Assembly (NCBI GenBank): GCA_030770535.1
Contig: JASVEC010000015.1
Coordinates: 124,001-188,000 of the forward strand
Direction: 5' to 3'
From: Batkoa obscura
Taxonomy: Eukaryota > Entomophthoromycota > Entomophthoromycetes > Entomophthorales > Batkoaceae
DNA: 64,000 nt
In this document: positions 15,507-27,452 of the stretch, in pieces
How the letters are laid out: the number at the start of each line of letters is the position of its first letter
How positions within the stretch are numbered: the stretch's first letter is position 1
Made by a program: the position numbers and the translations under genes
The notes under the pieces: model-generated
Told to the model about the DNA's origin: nothing
The model's input: only the letters and a program-made list of their open reading frames with translations
Databases searched by the model: none

Positions 15507-16202
15507 TTATTATCAGTTTACAATTAAAATTAATTTTATATTTTAATTTATTCTATGTCCAATTTTTCATTTTTACTGTGGTAACTAACGATTTTGCTAT
15601 GAAATCGTAAACTAACAATAAGCTTTAAACTGACCTCTCATTGGCCAAGTTAAGCGTGCTTTTGATTAATTCTAAGTCTTCTGAGCTAAGCTTGATTGGG
15701 TTTAAATACTCGCATTAAACTATATTATTGGCCTTGAATATAAATTAAGTATTTTCATAAGTTGGAAATTTTTATTTGAAGTTTAATTAGTTTATCAGCC
15801 TGAGGAGATATGACATCGTCTCTCTATTTTTAGATAAATTATAAAGATTCTCTGAGTGATTAGTCATTTCATAGATCTAGATCGAAAAACACCAATCAGC
15901 ACAGGAATCGATCTATAAATCAAGCTACTTTCATATAGTAATAAAGATGTCTTTAAAATTGTAAACAGTTATTGTTAATTACTATTTATGATCAGATAAT
16001 AAATGTCATAAAAAAGATCCTTTTAATATTTGATTAATAATAAAAGTTGTCTATAAATATTAGCGTTATAGTTACACGCTAAATTATACAAGTTTAATAA
16101 GATACATAGAATAAAAAGCCTATTTTATTTGAATTAAATTGTATTAAGATAACAAAATAGTAACTTTACAAATAAAGTTTTTATATTATAAGAAGCTTCT
16201 CG

Positions 16203-16318
16203 TTCAAACAAGGAGTAATATTAAAGGATTTGAAATTAAGTGAAATCACAATAACATTTAATCATAAATATAAAATTATTATTATTATAAAGTGTTTTAT
16301 AAAGTCACCTTGTTTGAA
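16203..16318. repeat. Segment bounded by perfect 11-bp inverted repeats
   Basis: TTCAAACAAGG at 16203-16213 is matched by CCTTGTTTGAA at 16308-16318. The interior is AT-rich and non-coding, and no clear target duplication flanks it. It could be a tiny non-autonomous transposon or chance. Confidence 0.35.
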
Positions 16319-17584
16319 TTATTCTTGATTTCAAGGGCACACACCATTTATAGCTATTCTCTTTCTAAATCTAACTGTTGTGGAAATGAAAGTTATATAA
16401 ACAAGAAATTATTTAAGACAACCATAACTTAAAAAATGAAATTGAAATACATTATTGTTTGTTAGGAAGTATTCTAATTTAACTAATTAATAGGAATTTT
16501 AAATATGATATTCTAAGACTTTCACTAAGAAACTTATCAACTAAACCAGAAGATCGAATATATCTAAATTAGTGATTAATGAATAAAAGATTAATTAAAT
16601 ATGATTAAATCAATGAGAGAAACGCTATATAAAGAGAAGCAACGAAACTAAAACCCAACAAAGGTTCTATATGATTGCATGTAAATATGAACATCCACAT
16701 TTAACAAAAGAACCTTGACTATGCAAATTATCTTTAAATAAAGCCAATTAAACTGTTTAAATTTTATTAAGTAACTTCATATATGCTATAGATTTCTCAA
16801 GGAAAAATAAACAAATCCCTGTTTGCAATAGTATACGTTTTTTGTGTCTGAAAATAAAAATTACTTATCCAAAAAAAAATTATCATACCAATTCTATACT
16901 GTTTGAACTTGGGTTTACCTGATAAATTCTTAGCTTATATGAACCTGCCCAATAATTAAATTTCAAGAATGAAACTATCTTCAAAATCAAAGTTCAATAA
17001 AAAATATACGACCCATTATAATTGTACTTAATGTTTTGTTTTGATGTTACAACTTATCAGTATCTTTAATTATAAAAATTATAAAAATGTAATAAAAATA
17101 AAAGTAATAATTATCTCTGGCGCTTTTGTGATTTTGTAATTTAGCTATGATAATTCTGGTATTAATAATTTTATTTCATTTTAAATAGCTATTTTATAAC
17201 CAAATCAATCAATCAGCTTTTTGAGATTATAAATTATATTTCATAAAAGAAGCCATATATCAAAACCTACAATATCAAGTTTAAACAATGAATTGTAGAA
17301 TAATAAAGTTTGGTTATCATATTATCAAGTAAGGCTAAAATAGATTAAATTTTTACTTTCATTTAATTGTTATTACATCTTGGAAACAGTCACTATTTTA
17401 TAAGACAAACACTATCACTCATAGATCTTCTGGACTAATGAACGCATAATAGGACTGTTACTTACTGTTACTATTTATCTTTTTTAGAAGCTTTGAAGAA
17501 TTCCAAACTCTGTTATATCAAATTGATTGCTTTCCCCATTCCCTTCTGATAATCCTTATCTAACACTTATGTTCTATTCTTATA

Positions 17585-17689
17585 TATGGGGATGTATTTT
17601 TGTATTTAAGAATTTTTCTAACAAATTTTCCGCTTAAATAGTGCTTAAAAAATGGAAGAAATAATGAAGTCAAAAAAAACACTCCCATA
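17585..17689 (+). mobile_element. TATGGGGATG small inverted-repeat element, copy 1
   Basis: MITE-like element of about 105 bp. It has the family ends (TATGGGGATGTATTTTTG...; ...ACTCCCATA at the right) and the shared core AATAGTGCTTAAAAAATGGAA. Flanks are AT-rich (ATAT on both sides), fitting a short target duplication. No coding capacity. Confidence 0.8.
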
Positions 17690-17759
17690 TATACAAGTTT
17701 AAAAGCTCAGTTAAAATTAAGGACAAAATCTCCCCATTTCACTTTTTTTGTTCATTTAT

Positions 17760-17877
17760 TATGTGAGGCTGTATTTTTTTAAGAATTTTACCTGCAATTT
17801 TACCAATAATTTTTTTGCTCAAATAGCGTTTAGAAAATGGAAAAAGTGATAAAATCAAAGAAACACACCCCCATGTA
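17760..17877 (+). mobile_element. Small inverted-repeat element, copy 2 (diverged)
   Basis: A decayed copy: GGCTGTATTTTTTTAAG at the left, core CTCAAATAGCGTTTAGAAAA, and ACACCCCCATG at the right. It lies only about 70 bp after copy 1, in the same orientation. Confidence 0.65.
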
Positions 17878-18238
17878 GTGTAAATTTTTTCAAACTACAA
17901 TACTCGATAAAGAATTTCCAACGAGATATTTTAAAATCAAGTAAAAGCCATATTTTTGTAGTGTTTGGTGTTTAATTCACAATATTTGCTAAATATCTAA
18001 TTAAACAAAAGTCGAACTGAGCTTTTAAACTAACTCATATATATGAATTTCGAAATAAAATCCATCTGAGAACCTGGCTATCTTTAATAATTAATATGAG
18101 CACTAGTCTCGATTTGATCAATAACTGTTTATTTTATAGCAGCAGTAAAATCTCTGCTTTTATTTTTAAAATATAAAAAAATAAGCCAAATAAAAAGGAT
18201 AAGTTTATTACTATTGTTGAGACTACCTCAGAATCCTA

Positions 18239-18930
18239 TTGGAGGCTGACCAATTATCCAATATGATATCCAAAAAGATATTTGAGTACTTATATCCATT
18301 TGAGGTATTTAACGTATGCTTTTTAAGACAATACCTGCTTAAAATCGCATCTAGAGATATTAAATACAGTTTAATTCATTCAGCTTGTAACGAACATCAA
18401 TCTGAAAGATTTATAAGCTATACTGTTTCTAAAATAAGATATAAAGAGTATTAAGAAAATTCCATTGGATAAAGTGTAGTATTAATAAAACATATTAACA
18501 TCAGTGCTACAGAAATAATAAAGTTATTGACTATTTAAATTACTGCCCAGATATTAGATTCTTACATTGAATAATTGACTCTATTTATTGCAAGGACATT
18601 ATTATCAATGATAATTCTATCCAAATACAAAATTACCAAAACTAAAGAAGATGAAGTTAAACTGCTCTAGCCAAGCCCGGTTATTAAATTAGTTTAATGA
18701 TTATTTAAATCAGCTCAGAGCCTTTGAACATTGAAGCGATAATATATCAATTGAAGACACAGCTGAGCAGTTAAATTCAAACAAATCGAGAATGCTTAAA
18801 ATAGACTGCTGCAGTAGTTTATATTACAATGGGCTCGATATTACTAGGAGGGAATTTAAAAAACCAAAAGTAACAAATTTGATAAGTTTTAAAACTGTTG
18901 CTTTTCATAATGAAAATAATTCAATGTAAA
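18239..18930 (+). pseudogene. Decayed F-box-like host gene
   Basis: An open stretch at 18239-18454 translates MEADQLSNMISKKIFEYLYP... This resembles the start of a fungal F-box domain (hydrophobic core, KKIFEYLYPFEVFNVCFL). Downstream sequence to about 18930 gives short pieces in several frames, such as NYCPDIRFLH, which looks like the LRR-type sequence that follows F-boxes in expanded fungal families, but with many stops. No single frame carries a whole protein. It could also be chance similarity; I favour a dead F-box/LRR paralogue. Confidence 0.35.
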
Positions 18931-19005
18931 CATAAAACAAATTAAAGTAGATTGTTTTACTGCATATAATATTTTCTCTGCCTTTTGTTTCTTTCTAAAT
19001 CTCCA

Positions 19006-19112
19006 AATGGCAATGTATTTTTATGTTTAAGAATTTCACTACCAATTTTTCTGTTCAAATAGCACTTAAAAGATGGAAAAAGTGATAAAGCCAAAAAAAA
19101 CGTCTCTGAATA
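19006..19112 (+). mobile_element. Small inverted-repeat element, copy 3 (diverged)
   Basis: Left end AATGGCAATGTATTTTTATG, core TTCAAATAGCACTTAAAAGATGG, right end AAAAAACGTCTCTGAATA. Both ends have drifted from the consensus. It sits about 95 bp from the left edge of the viral block. Confidence 0.65.
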
Positions 19113-19205
19113 CTATTATCAAAACAGTTGTAGTTATAAAAAAGGTTTCAAATATTAGTTGTAGCCTTGATACTCCACCATTGCTATTCATACCTATCAT
19201 ATACT

Positions 19206-20142
19206 TTAAAAAAGATACGCTCCAGCATAAATGTTTAAAAAAAATATATTATACTCATTCTGTGTTACTGACTGCCGTATGTAATGAGAGCTGTTTAACC
19301 TTCTTGAAGCCTCTTTGAGTGATTTGCTTATGCCCTCAAGACCCCGATCAAGCTTTCGCTGAATGTATCCTATGTTTATAATACTCTGTTTCGCGGATCT
19401 TAAATGGATATAGAATTCATATGGATCTAAACCCGATAAATAAGGATTGTAACACATGCCAGTGATCTTACTACCTGACATCTGTACCCCCACAGATTCT
19501 ATTATCTGCTTAATGTTAGACTCATTTCCTTTAGTACCACTATCCACTAACAGCTTATATATATCCGCAAAGTTATCATAATTCATGTCATAGGATCTAG
19601 GAGATAGTCCATGACACAAGTACTCCTCTAAAATGTAGTCCTTAATATTATTGATTAGATCTTTACCAAACAATTCTTTATGACTGTTATGATTGACCAG
19701 TAGTAGGTGCCATTAAGGTTCTGACCTCATCTATGTATTGTTTTATCTTTGTAACAAAGATATTCATCTCATCCCCATCAAAGTCGGCATTGAATATTTT
19801 GCATAACTTCGGGTGAAGTTCGATTGTTTTATTCTTATGAAAATAAACTTTAAGATCTAATATAGATCCTCTGGTCGAAATAGGCTGGGGGTTGGCTATG
19901 ACATAATCCTTATCCTTAAGCTTCAGCACTTCTTTAAAAGATTTGGGAAGGCCAATATAAGTCTTATCGTGTTCTATACCTGGAAGTATGACTGCACGTC
20001 CACAATAACTAACCCTATTGCTTGGACAATAATTTCTATATATACCTTCTTTGCCTTTTACTTTGTAAGAAGTAATGCCCATACCTAGATGGTAGCTGTT
20101 ATTGTTTAAGAATTTGTCATTTAGCTTCTCTAGCTTATACAT
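19206..20142 (-). pseudogene. Viral RNA polymerase largest-subunit (RPB1)-like remnant
   Basis: Part of the viral block. The catalytic Mg-binding motif NADFDGDEMN is present in the context of GRAVILPG and NPQPISTRGS-like sequence. Further on comes VDSGTKGNESNIKQIIESVG and a GYIQRKLDRGLEGISKS stretch equal to the trigger-loop region of RPB1. The locus therefore covers the core from the active site to the trigger loop. It is divergent from the RPB2-like gene with only about 54 bp between the two starts, implying a shared promoter. It is short compared with cellular RPB1. Family assignment is secure because of the NADFDGD motif. Confidence 0.85.
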
Positions 20143-20195
20143 AACAATTGAATTGAATTATATAACCTACAAAAGAAATATTAGTTTCAATAGTA
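20143..20195. promoter_or_regulatory. Probable shared divergent promoter, RPB1-like / RPB2-like
   Basis: A 53-bp AT-rich gap between divergent start codons of the two polymerase-subunit genes. No specific motif is claimed; inferred only from gene arrangement. Confidence 0.45.
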
Positions 20196-22500
20196 TGGAG
20201 GAAGATTGGTATTGTTCATTGAGAAAGCACATCCTTGACAAATTAAATATCCCAAGCAAAGAATATAAGGAATTCAGTAACTACGAAGAAGCAAAGGATT
20301 ATTTATTCGGGAGCTTTACATAGATATGGAGAAATGATATCCAAAACATATTTTATGACGTAATTCATAAAGAGTTGAAGTATTGCAACAATTCCAAAGG
20401 ATATAGTATCTATAGTTTCAATTACAGACCAGATCTCTCAACGAAGGCGTCACAACATGTACAAAATGTCTAAAGTCCAATATTATACAATAATCGATAG
20501 TTTACTGTTCTATGCAAAACATGAAAATGAAGTTGTTTTTGAGTTTAGGCAATATACTTGGAAAGGATATCCACTTAACAACCCTTCCAAAGACATTAAT
20601 ATAGTTGGCAGGATTGTATCTAACAAATCAACCTATGAATTTAAGAACAAAGCTATCTTTATCGATGGTAAAAACATCAGAGATAATTATGATCTTAAAA
20701 ATAACCCATGGTTCAGGAAGAATACACCATCGTATTATAGGATGCTAAATATATGTGGTGAAAATGGAGGTGAGGTGCCATCTCATCTGCTGCTTTACAT
20801 CATATTCAAATTTTCAAATGATATATTTGACGATATACATCACCTTAGATTCAAAAGAGTCTATCGGACAAAAGAACATACTTTATTATCCAAAAGGTCT
20901 TTGGTTGGTATATATGCTCATGTTAACAAGATGAGGATGGACATTGATCCCAACAGTAAAATATTAGCTATAGGAGATGTACATCCATCATATAGAGGCT
21001 TTGTATGTATAACTGACACATAAGATGGTAAGAATATAGGACTTATAAAGGCATTAACCAAAGATATCTTCGTATCCGGTGAACCATACAATTGCTATTA
21101 TAAGGAAGTCATCAATCTATTAAAGGAGTGTATTGTTCAGCTATCATGCAACACCATTGTTGTGTTCTATAATTCAATGGTGGTAGGACACATCCCTTAC
21201 ATGTCATTATCACCACATATTATTGGTATTTTTAATATAATGCTTTTACCCTATGTATCAAAAACAAATATATCGGTGGTTGTTATTACTGATGGGCCAG
21301 AAAGATATACGCGCAAGTTACCCCATGGAAGAATCAAGTTCGTAGATGAGGCTACTGAAGACGATATCAATAAGTTTGATGTTTATAATCCTTTATGTTC
21401 CACCGACAATCTTATATCCTATGTCAATCATAACTGACCAGCGAGGGTTACATTTGGCATCAGTATCCAGAAGCAGGCATTATCTCTGCCGTTCAAGATC
21501 CATGATATTGAATAAATAAGAGAAGATTGATATGTCCCCACATGTTAAGCCCCAACGATCAAGGCGCCATTGACAGGCATATTTCCTTACAATGGGATCA
21601 ACCTTAAATGTAAGATTGCATTCTATAAGAAGCTAAACATAGAAGATGCTATTGTGATGATTGATAAGGCAGCAGAAAGATTCACAAGCTATAGATATCT
21701 ATGTGTCAAGCAAAGCTACGACCATCTTATCAGAACATCATTGAATGAAATGTTCGATGAGAATAATGTGATACGCGTAGGAGATAAAGTAACCAAAGGA
21801 AGCAGTTTGGCCGCCATCTATGTATCAGGTAAAACGCTATGTGTGACAAATATCATTTCAAAGCATTCTGGGGAAGTGACCAATATATCAAATTCAGATA
21901 AAGTATCGGTGATAAGGATAAAATAAAACATACTTATTCAAGTAGGAGATAAAGCTACTTCTCCAGATGCCCAAAAAAGTTTCGTTGGAGCCATTGTAGA
22001 CCATAAGGAACTTTATGATGTGTTCAAAGAATAGGTTGACATTTTTATCAATTCATGTGCCATATCAAGTCGTATGGCCATGGGGCAATTGATGGAAATA
22101 AAAGATAAAACGGTTATTGTTATTACCAAGCACCGAGTCATCAAGTGGGGGACAAGTCGTATACAGTGGCAGAACTAACAAAGAATTACATATCCCATAG
22201 TTTAGTCACAGGAAAGTCTTTTGGAGGAAGCTTTAGATTGTGTGAGATGGAGAAGGACTGTATCATCGCCTATGGGTCAGAACACTCGTTATTAGAACTA
22301 TTTATAAGCAGTTCTGATTTGACAGATGTCTGTGTTTATAAGAGTTGCGATTATTTGATAGCATATAGCAATAACTATCCAGGGCCATGTAAGATATGTG
22401 GTAATGAAACAAAGAAGATATGCTTATCTTATTCATCCAAGATGGCTTCATGGTTTTGACAAAAGATAATACTGGGCTATGTATAAACGAGTTCATCTGA
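20196..22500 (+). pseudogene. Viral RNA polymerase second-subunit (RPB2)-like remnant
   Basis: Part of the viral block, in several pieces. Similarity to RPB2 runs in the right order: an N-terminal region, an HGRIKFVDEATED-type segment, GISIQKQAL-like sequence, then a segment like the RPB2 'GYNxEDA' region (FYKKLNIEDAIVMIDKAAER), GDKVTKGSSLA, and the C-terminal signature FRLCEMEKDCIIAYGS followed by a Cys-rich end (CKICGNETKKIC) equal to the RPB2 anchor/zinc region. It is followed at once by a TAAAAAAGACTT motif taken as the viral transcription end signal. The fossil is broken; I do not attempt to rebuild it. Confidence 0.82.
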
Positions 22501-22505
22501 TTAAA

Positions 22506-22520
22506 ATAAAAAAGACTTAG
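22506..22520 (+). terminator. Putative viral 3'-end motif after RPB2-like gene
   Basis: AATAAAAAAGACTTAG lies just after the end of the RPB2-like locus. The same core is found at four other gene ends in the block (29907-29926, 29955-29974, 32327-32344, 37394-37410). Confidence 0.5.
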
Positions 22521-22529
22521 TAGGATAAG

Positions 22530-23145
22530 ATGAATAACACAATCACATTATTAACCAAAGACATCGATATCACTAAGTTATCTTTAGGGTAGAAAGGAAA
22601 CCCCATCCCCATTGATATAGGTGGCGGTATAGAATACATCGATGTGTTTTATGATAATAAACATCTGATCATCAAAACAGACACACCATGCATTATGAAA
22701 TGTGAATTTCAGGTCTACAATGCTAAAATGGGTTTGTTAAGGATACAGAGAATTAAACAAAGAATCTAAAATTTTCCATTAAAGGTATGGAGCAGATATC
22801 AGAGATAGACAAAAGGGTCCCGGATCTTCTTTTTTCCATTGGATCAAAAGGCAAGGAGATCTACATGAGAATAAGCAATGAATGAATACCCTGTAAACCA
22901 TGTCTTCGTAATGATGAGGTGACAACTAACTTTTATACTCACTCGGAAGATATCTCGTGGAAGGATTGTTTGTCACATACCATCATAGCCATACCAGTAG
23001 TGATATACTAAACTATCATGATAAGAAACTGTCAGGCCACCTCCAGAATGATGCTTTATAGCTGTATTATCAAACTCAATGATGCCAAGTCCGTTTTTGA
23101 TGATGATGAGATACAAAGAGCATTCATGACATTAAATCTCCATTA
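22530..23145 (+). pseudogene. Unknown viral locus (broken)
   Basis: Starts near 22530 with MNNTITLLTKDIDITKLSLG and includes stretches such as IDIGGGIEYIDVFYDNKHLI and MEQISEIDKRVPDLLFSIGS. Base composition and strand match the neighbouring viral genes. I do not recognise a family. Confidence 0.4.
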
Positions 23146-23179
23146 AAAAACATCTTCTAAAACAATATTACTCAGTACT

Positions 23180-24027
23180 ATATAAGTGATTTCATTCTGT
23201 TTTTGAAGATATTTTTTTAATAAGCTAAATAAGTTAAGTTAAATAAACCTGAGACAACTCTTCTCTAGATACTTTCTATCATCACCATCGATTCCATTCA
23301 CCTCTCCATCTTTTTTTAGTTTTCGGATACAACTGTAAACCTCCTCTCCAATGATATAAATATGTCCCTTAGCATCGATGTATTTATAATCTTCAAAATG
23401 ACTAATGCCATCCGGTTCAAAAACACTTCTTATGTTACTAATCTTTCGAGTTGCCTCTTTTTATGATACTGCTCAAGTCCTTGGTCGATGTTGCAGTAGT
23501 TAGTGGAGCTATTTCTGGCTTCAGAGTACTTTTTTTGTTTGCTTTATTTATAGAAACACGGCTTTCCTCGTCTTCTGGTATGACCACTGTTCTTTTGTCT
23601 GTGTACCTTCTCCTTCTGATGTGCTACATCCAACTTGAGTGACATGGAATTGAGCACCTGATCTTTTGAGTAGCTTGAGTTGTTTTGCATAATATCATAG
23701 CATTCAGAGATATTTATTTCGATGATCTGATTGATAAGCCTCACGATATCTTGTTATAACATGATGTTTATTTTTTATAATCTTAATTTGCATCAATTTA
23801 TATATTGCTTGTTGGATCTGATCTTAGATGAGAACATATGCCCTCCCTCTCCTCCGGAGTTATACTTATTATATCCCCCGATGATAAGCATTTTGTGTCA
23901 TAGGGATCATTATTATTATACTTAAATATGCTCGGTATCAATATTTCGAATGTATCATCACTATCTATTATCCTCAGCACAAGCTTTCTCCTAAACGCTT
24001 CTTTGATTTCATAGATCATTATCAATA
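23180..24027 (-). pseudogene. Unknown viral locus (broken), divergent from helicase
   Basis: Minus-strand pieces include IYEIKEAFRRKLVLRIIDSD at the start and, further on, DAKGHIYIIGEEVYSCIRK. The start lies within about 20 bp of the start of the plus-strand helicase gene, so the two probably share a promoter. No family is recognised. Confidence 0.4.
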
Positions 24028-24044
24028 ATTATAGAATATATTAT

Positions 24045-25948
24045 GTCATATAAAATCAATACTTTGAAAATTGAAGATAAACAACCAATAAGTAAATTAT
24101 GGATTATGCACGCTAAAGACGACCTTTCCAACCTACGTCACACTAGTCTTTATGAAAGATGTTGACATAATAACTTATTGGACCATCAAGTGTTCGTTGG
24201 TGAGTATATGAGTAAGTATATGGACAACAATGAGATGCTTGTCTATCACAAAATGAATGGATATAGGTAAAACATTATGTGCGCTCAATGTAGCATTTAA
24301 CAATAACTCAAGTTTGATCATCATCAAGAATGCATTGCTTGTAAAGAATTATATGGACTCCTTGAAAGCTATGAAGCCTACAAATAACCTTAGAATTACC
24401 ACTTACAAGAATTTCAAGGACATGGATGAAGACGTTATCGTTGTTTATGAAACGCACCATTTAAACAATGTAGATAAGAGTGGTGTGCCTATCTATATCA
24501 CGATATTAAGATACATCCAACAGAGACCGAGAACAAAGATTGTATTGATGGCTAAGACACCAATTATAAACTATTGAAAGGATCTGATACCTATCTTGAG
24601 CCTGCTTATGCGATGGGAAGTGTGTAATGTACATGAGTTTGACTTTAGTCTCTTGAGAGGCAAAGTCACAACCAAGACGCTGAGCATCTTCAATAATAGC
24701 ACTGAGCTAGTTTATGAAGATAAGTTGTGTGACATGGATGATTATGAAGATAAAGCAAATGTCAGTAGGAACATCCGCCATGGCATACAAAGACACTCCC
24801 TGAAAAACAAGTACCTTACCCTATTGGATGAAATAACTAAACAGTCTTCTAGAGTGATAGTGTACTGTGAAAACATCAAAGAGGAGGGCCTGGATAAGCT
24901 AGGGTCGTTTATAGATGAACATAATGTGTCCAGCAAGGGCAGAAGTATAAAGTATCTTATATTCACAGGGGAGGATATCAATGATCATAAGTTGCTGAAA
25001 TTTAATTCCGGCAAGGTTGATATGCCACTTGCCAGCTCAGCCATATGTGAAGGCGTATCATTGAAGAACGTGAGGAAGCTTATTATATACACGATGTTCT
25101 GAAACAGTCAGAGTTACAATCAATTAATTGGGAGGATAAAAAGACTCGGTTCGGACGATGAAGTGCATATTGTAAAAGTGGTCCATGCCCTAAGTGTCAC
25201 ACAAAATGTTTTACACATTCCAAATTATGTTTCGAATATAAATGATACCTACCGACCATACGATGATCTAAAAAGTGTTCATCCAGATCGATGGATCAAT
25301 CTATTTAAAAGGAATTGGTGTAAGAAGAAAGACGCGGACATTGATATTTATCTAACCAAGCTCAGAAGTGTATCGATCGATTTGGATGATATCGATAGTC
25401 TAGCAGAGTCAGCTGGTGATGATAGTACCTATAAGATCCATCTGTACAACAAGTATCTATATGATTCGATGCAGCCAATCAATCACTCATCCACAGAAAG
25501 CACCATGAGGTGTTGTAGATGGGTTGCGTTTGATGAATACGATGTGGGGGAGTATATCAAGAACAATATAAGAAGCATAGGGTATATCATCCATGGATGC
25601 TTCAAGGCTCAAGGCTTGACTCATGATGCTCAATTAGATACCTATATCCAAGACAATAAGATCATTATAGATAAGCTTAATGAGTATATCAGTGACAAAA
25701 AGTTACAGTGTCATAAATACAGCATCATAAAATACAGTATCGATGGTAGTGTGAGAATCATAATCAGCGACCTGTTTGATGAGAACAACAACAAGCGAAG
25801 GATATCCCGAGGCGTCTTGTTGGATAAAGCAAAGAAGAAAGATATGGTTAAGGCCATGAGGTTCTATGGGTTTAATTATGATGCAAAGCAATCATGTAAG
25901 GAATTGACAAGTATTATAAAACAAAAAGTGAAACCAATCGTGATATAG
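24045..25948 (+). pseudogene. Viral D6/D11 (NPH-I)-like SF2 helicase remnant
   Basis: Part of the viral block. The start region has HQVFVGEYM followed by NNEMLVYHKMNG and GKTLCALNVAF, equal to the Walker A region of the poxvirus VETF small subunit / NPH-I type ATPases. Later it has YCENIKEEGLDKL, ICEGVSLKNVRKLIIYT and NQLIGRIKRLGSDD, equal to helicase motifs IV-VI (final motif QLIGRxxRxGS). A long C-terminal extension follows. In poxviruses and asfarviruses such proteins act in early-gene promoter recognition or transcription termination. The next gene starts 3 nt after this one, a very tight viral layout. The fossil is broken in a few places. Confidence 0.75.
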
Positions 25949-25951
25949 AAT

Positions 25952-27452
25952 ATGGAGGTCTTTATTAAAGAACTATGTCTCCCCATCAAAAAGAATTTGG
26001 AGGAGGATGGGCTTAACGTTGAGGTGGAGGTAAGACTCAGAATGCCCAGACAGGCCCTCGATTCACTCATCAAATACTATTGCTTGGAATATGATAAAGA
26101 GACGGAAGAGAGGTTGCTTTCACTCGCAGTAAATAATATCTTTGTGGAAAGTGATAAACATCTTCCCATGGTCGAAGAAACAATCACAGCCAAATCCTTT
26201 TGAGGGCGCAAAGTATCCTGTTCGCTGGAACCGTTCATGTCAAGAGAGGATATGACTATCGTGCCTTCCGAGCTGATCGTGGTGAGAATGAAGAAGAGAT
26301 ATGTTCGAAGGTATGATGGATATGGTATGATGGATATGGTATGAGGGATATGGTATGATGGCCACTCTTGTGGGATAACAGGTTGAGGTTGAGCTTGAGG
26401 TCACAAATGCATATGCTAGGGACTTCATGCAATCAATGTTCAGTGAGATCAAAAGGCTATCTGAAAGCAGGGCCATACCCAGAGGCGTGACATTCCACCC
26501 CATCAAACCGAGGAATGCTAAGCTATCGGACCTATGGATGATGAGAGAGGGTTATATGTCACTGAAGATCGATCGTGAAAGAGGGATGGTTGTTATTGAT
26601 CGGATAAAAGAATGTTACAAAGTATGGTTCTGTCTCAACCAATCATGGATGGATGTAGATGATGTGAAGCATGATAAAATAGATGTTTTGTTTGATGAGT
26701 ATAGGATAGATAAACTGATTATTGATACAGAAGTGATGGATGAAAGTCATTATTTACTTTATATCACAAACATCCCATCCTCTGCGTTTAAACAGCGCCA
26801 TAAGATACTTTGTGACATCATTGAATGTTTCAACACAGAAGTACAAGGACAGTTTGAGGTGAAGCATCAGGAGTATTTCGATAGTTCTAAGTGTATCAAT
26901 ATCATCTATGACATACTTCAGCTGAAGGAGCCACGTAACGATGGGGTGATTATAACAAGCGCGGGTAAATACCAGAGTAATGTGTTTCGTATCAAAAGAA
27001 TAAATACCATCGATGTGGGATTTGAAGTGAATGATGAATGCTTCTATGTCATGGAAGATTCTTTAAAGAAGGTGCTTCATCCAACACAGAAGCATATGAT
27101 AACATTTAAGAAGTGTTTTGATAAGCTAGAAGAACATCCATCATCATGTGTTTATGAGATTGACCGCCATTTCAAAATAGTAAGGATAAGGCGTGATAAG
27201 CAGTATCCTAATTCATGAGATGCTTATGTGGAGAATACTAGCAAAGATACTATTCTTAAGAAGATATATAGCTATTTCTGGTTTCCCCGATCACAGATCT
27301 CGTTGCAAGCCATCTTTGGTGAAGAGATAAGTAATAATAAATGGATATGTATCAATTCTAAATACTACACGGTCCATCAATCCAGTCATGAAGAGTTCAG
27401 TGCACAGTTTCATGGGTTTAATAAGATAAATGATACATGTTGTAATCCATAG
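25952..27452 (+). pseudogene. Viral mRNA capping enzyme-like remnant (triphosphatase + guanylyltransferase)
   Basis: The first part (VEVEVRLRMPRQALDSLIKY) has the EVExR look of the TTM-type RNA triphosphatase found in poxvirus D1 and mimivirus capping enzymes. The second part (from about 26427) carries a motif-I-like GYMSLKIDRERGMVVIDR, then DGVIITSAGKYQSNVFRIKR, like the nucleotidyltransferase motifs IV/V (DGxI...xxKxK). It is followed by an oligonucleotide-binding-like tail. The product would cap viral messages in the cytoplasm. It starts 3 nt after the helicase. Assignment rests on motif order, not on a strong alignment, and the fossil is broken. Confidence 0.6.
26311..26361 (+). repeat. 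14-bp tandem repeat
   Basis: About three and a half copies of GTATGATGGATATG, one with a single change, lie within the capping-enzyme-like locus. Confidence 0.8.

Larger units (their letters stand above)
15507..18238. other. Long AT-rich intergenic region upstream of NIK1-like gene
   Basis: About 2.7 kb without a credible open frame. It contains a 116-bp segment bounded by 11-bp inverted repeats (16203-16318) and two copies of the small inverted-repeat element family (17585-17689, 17760-17877). The NIK1 promoter must be at its left end; no motif is recognisable. Confidence 0.5.
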
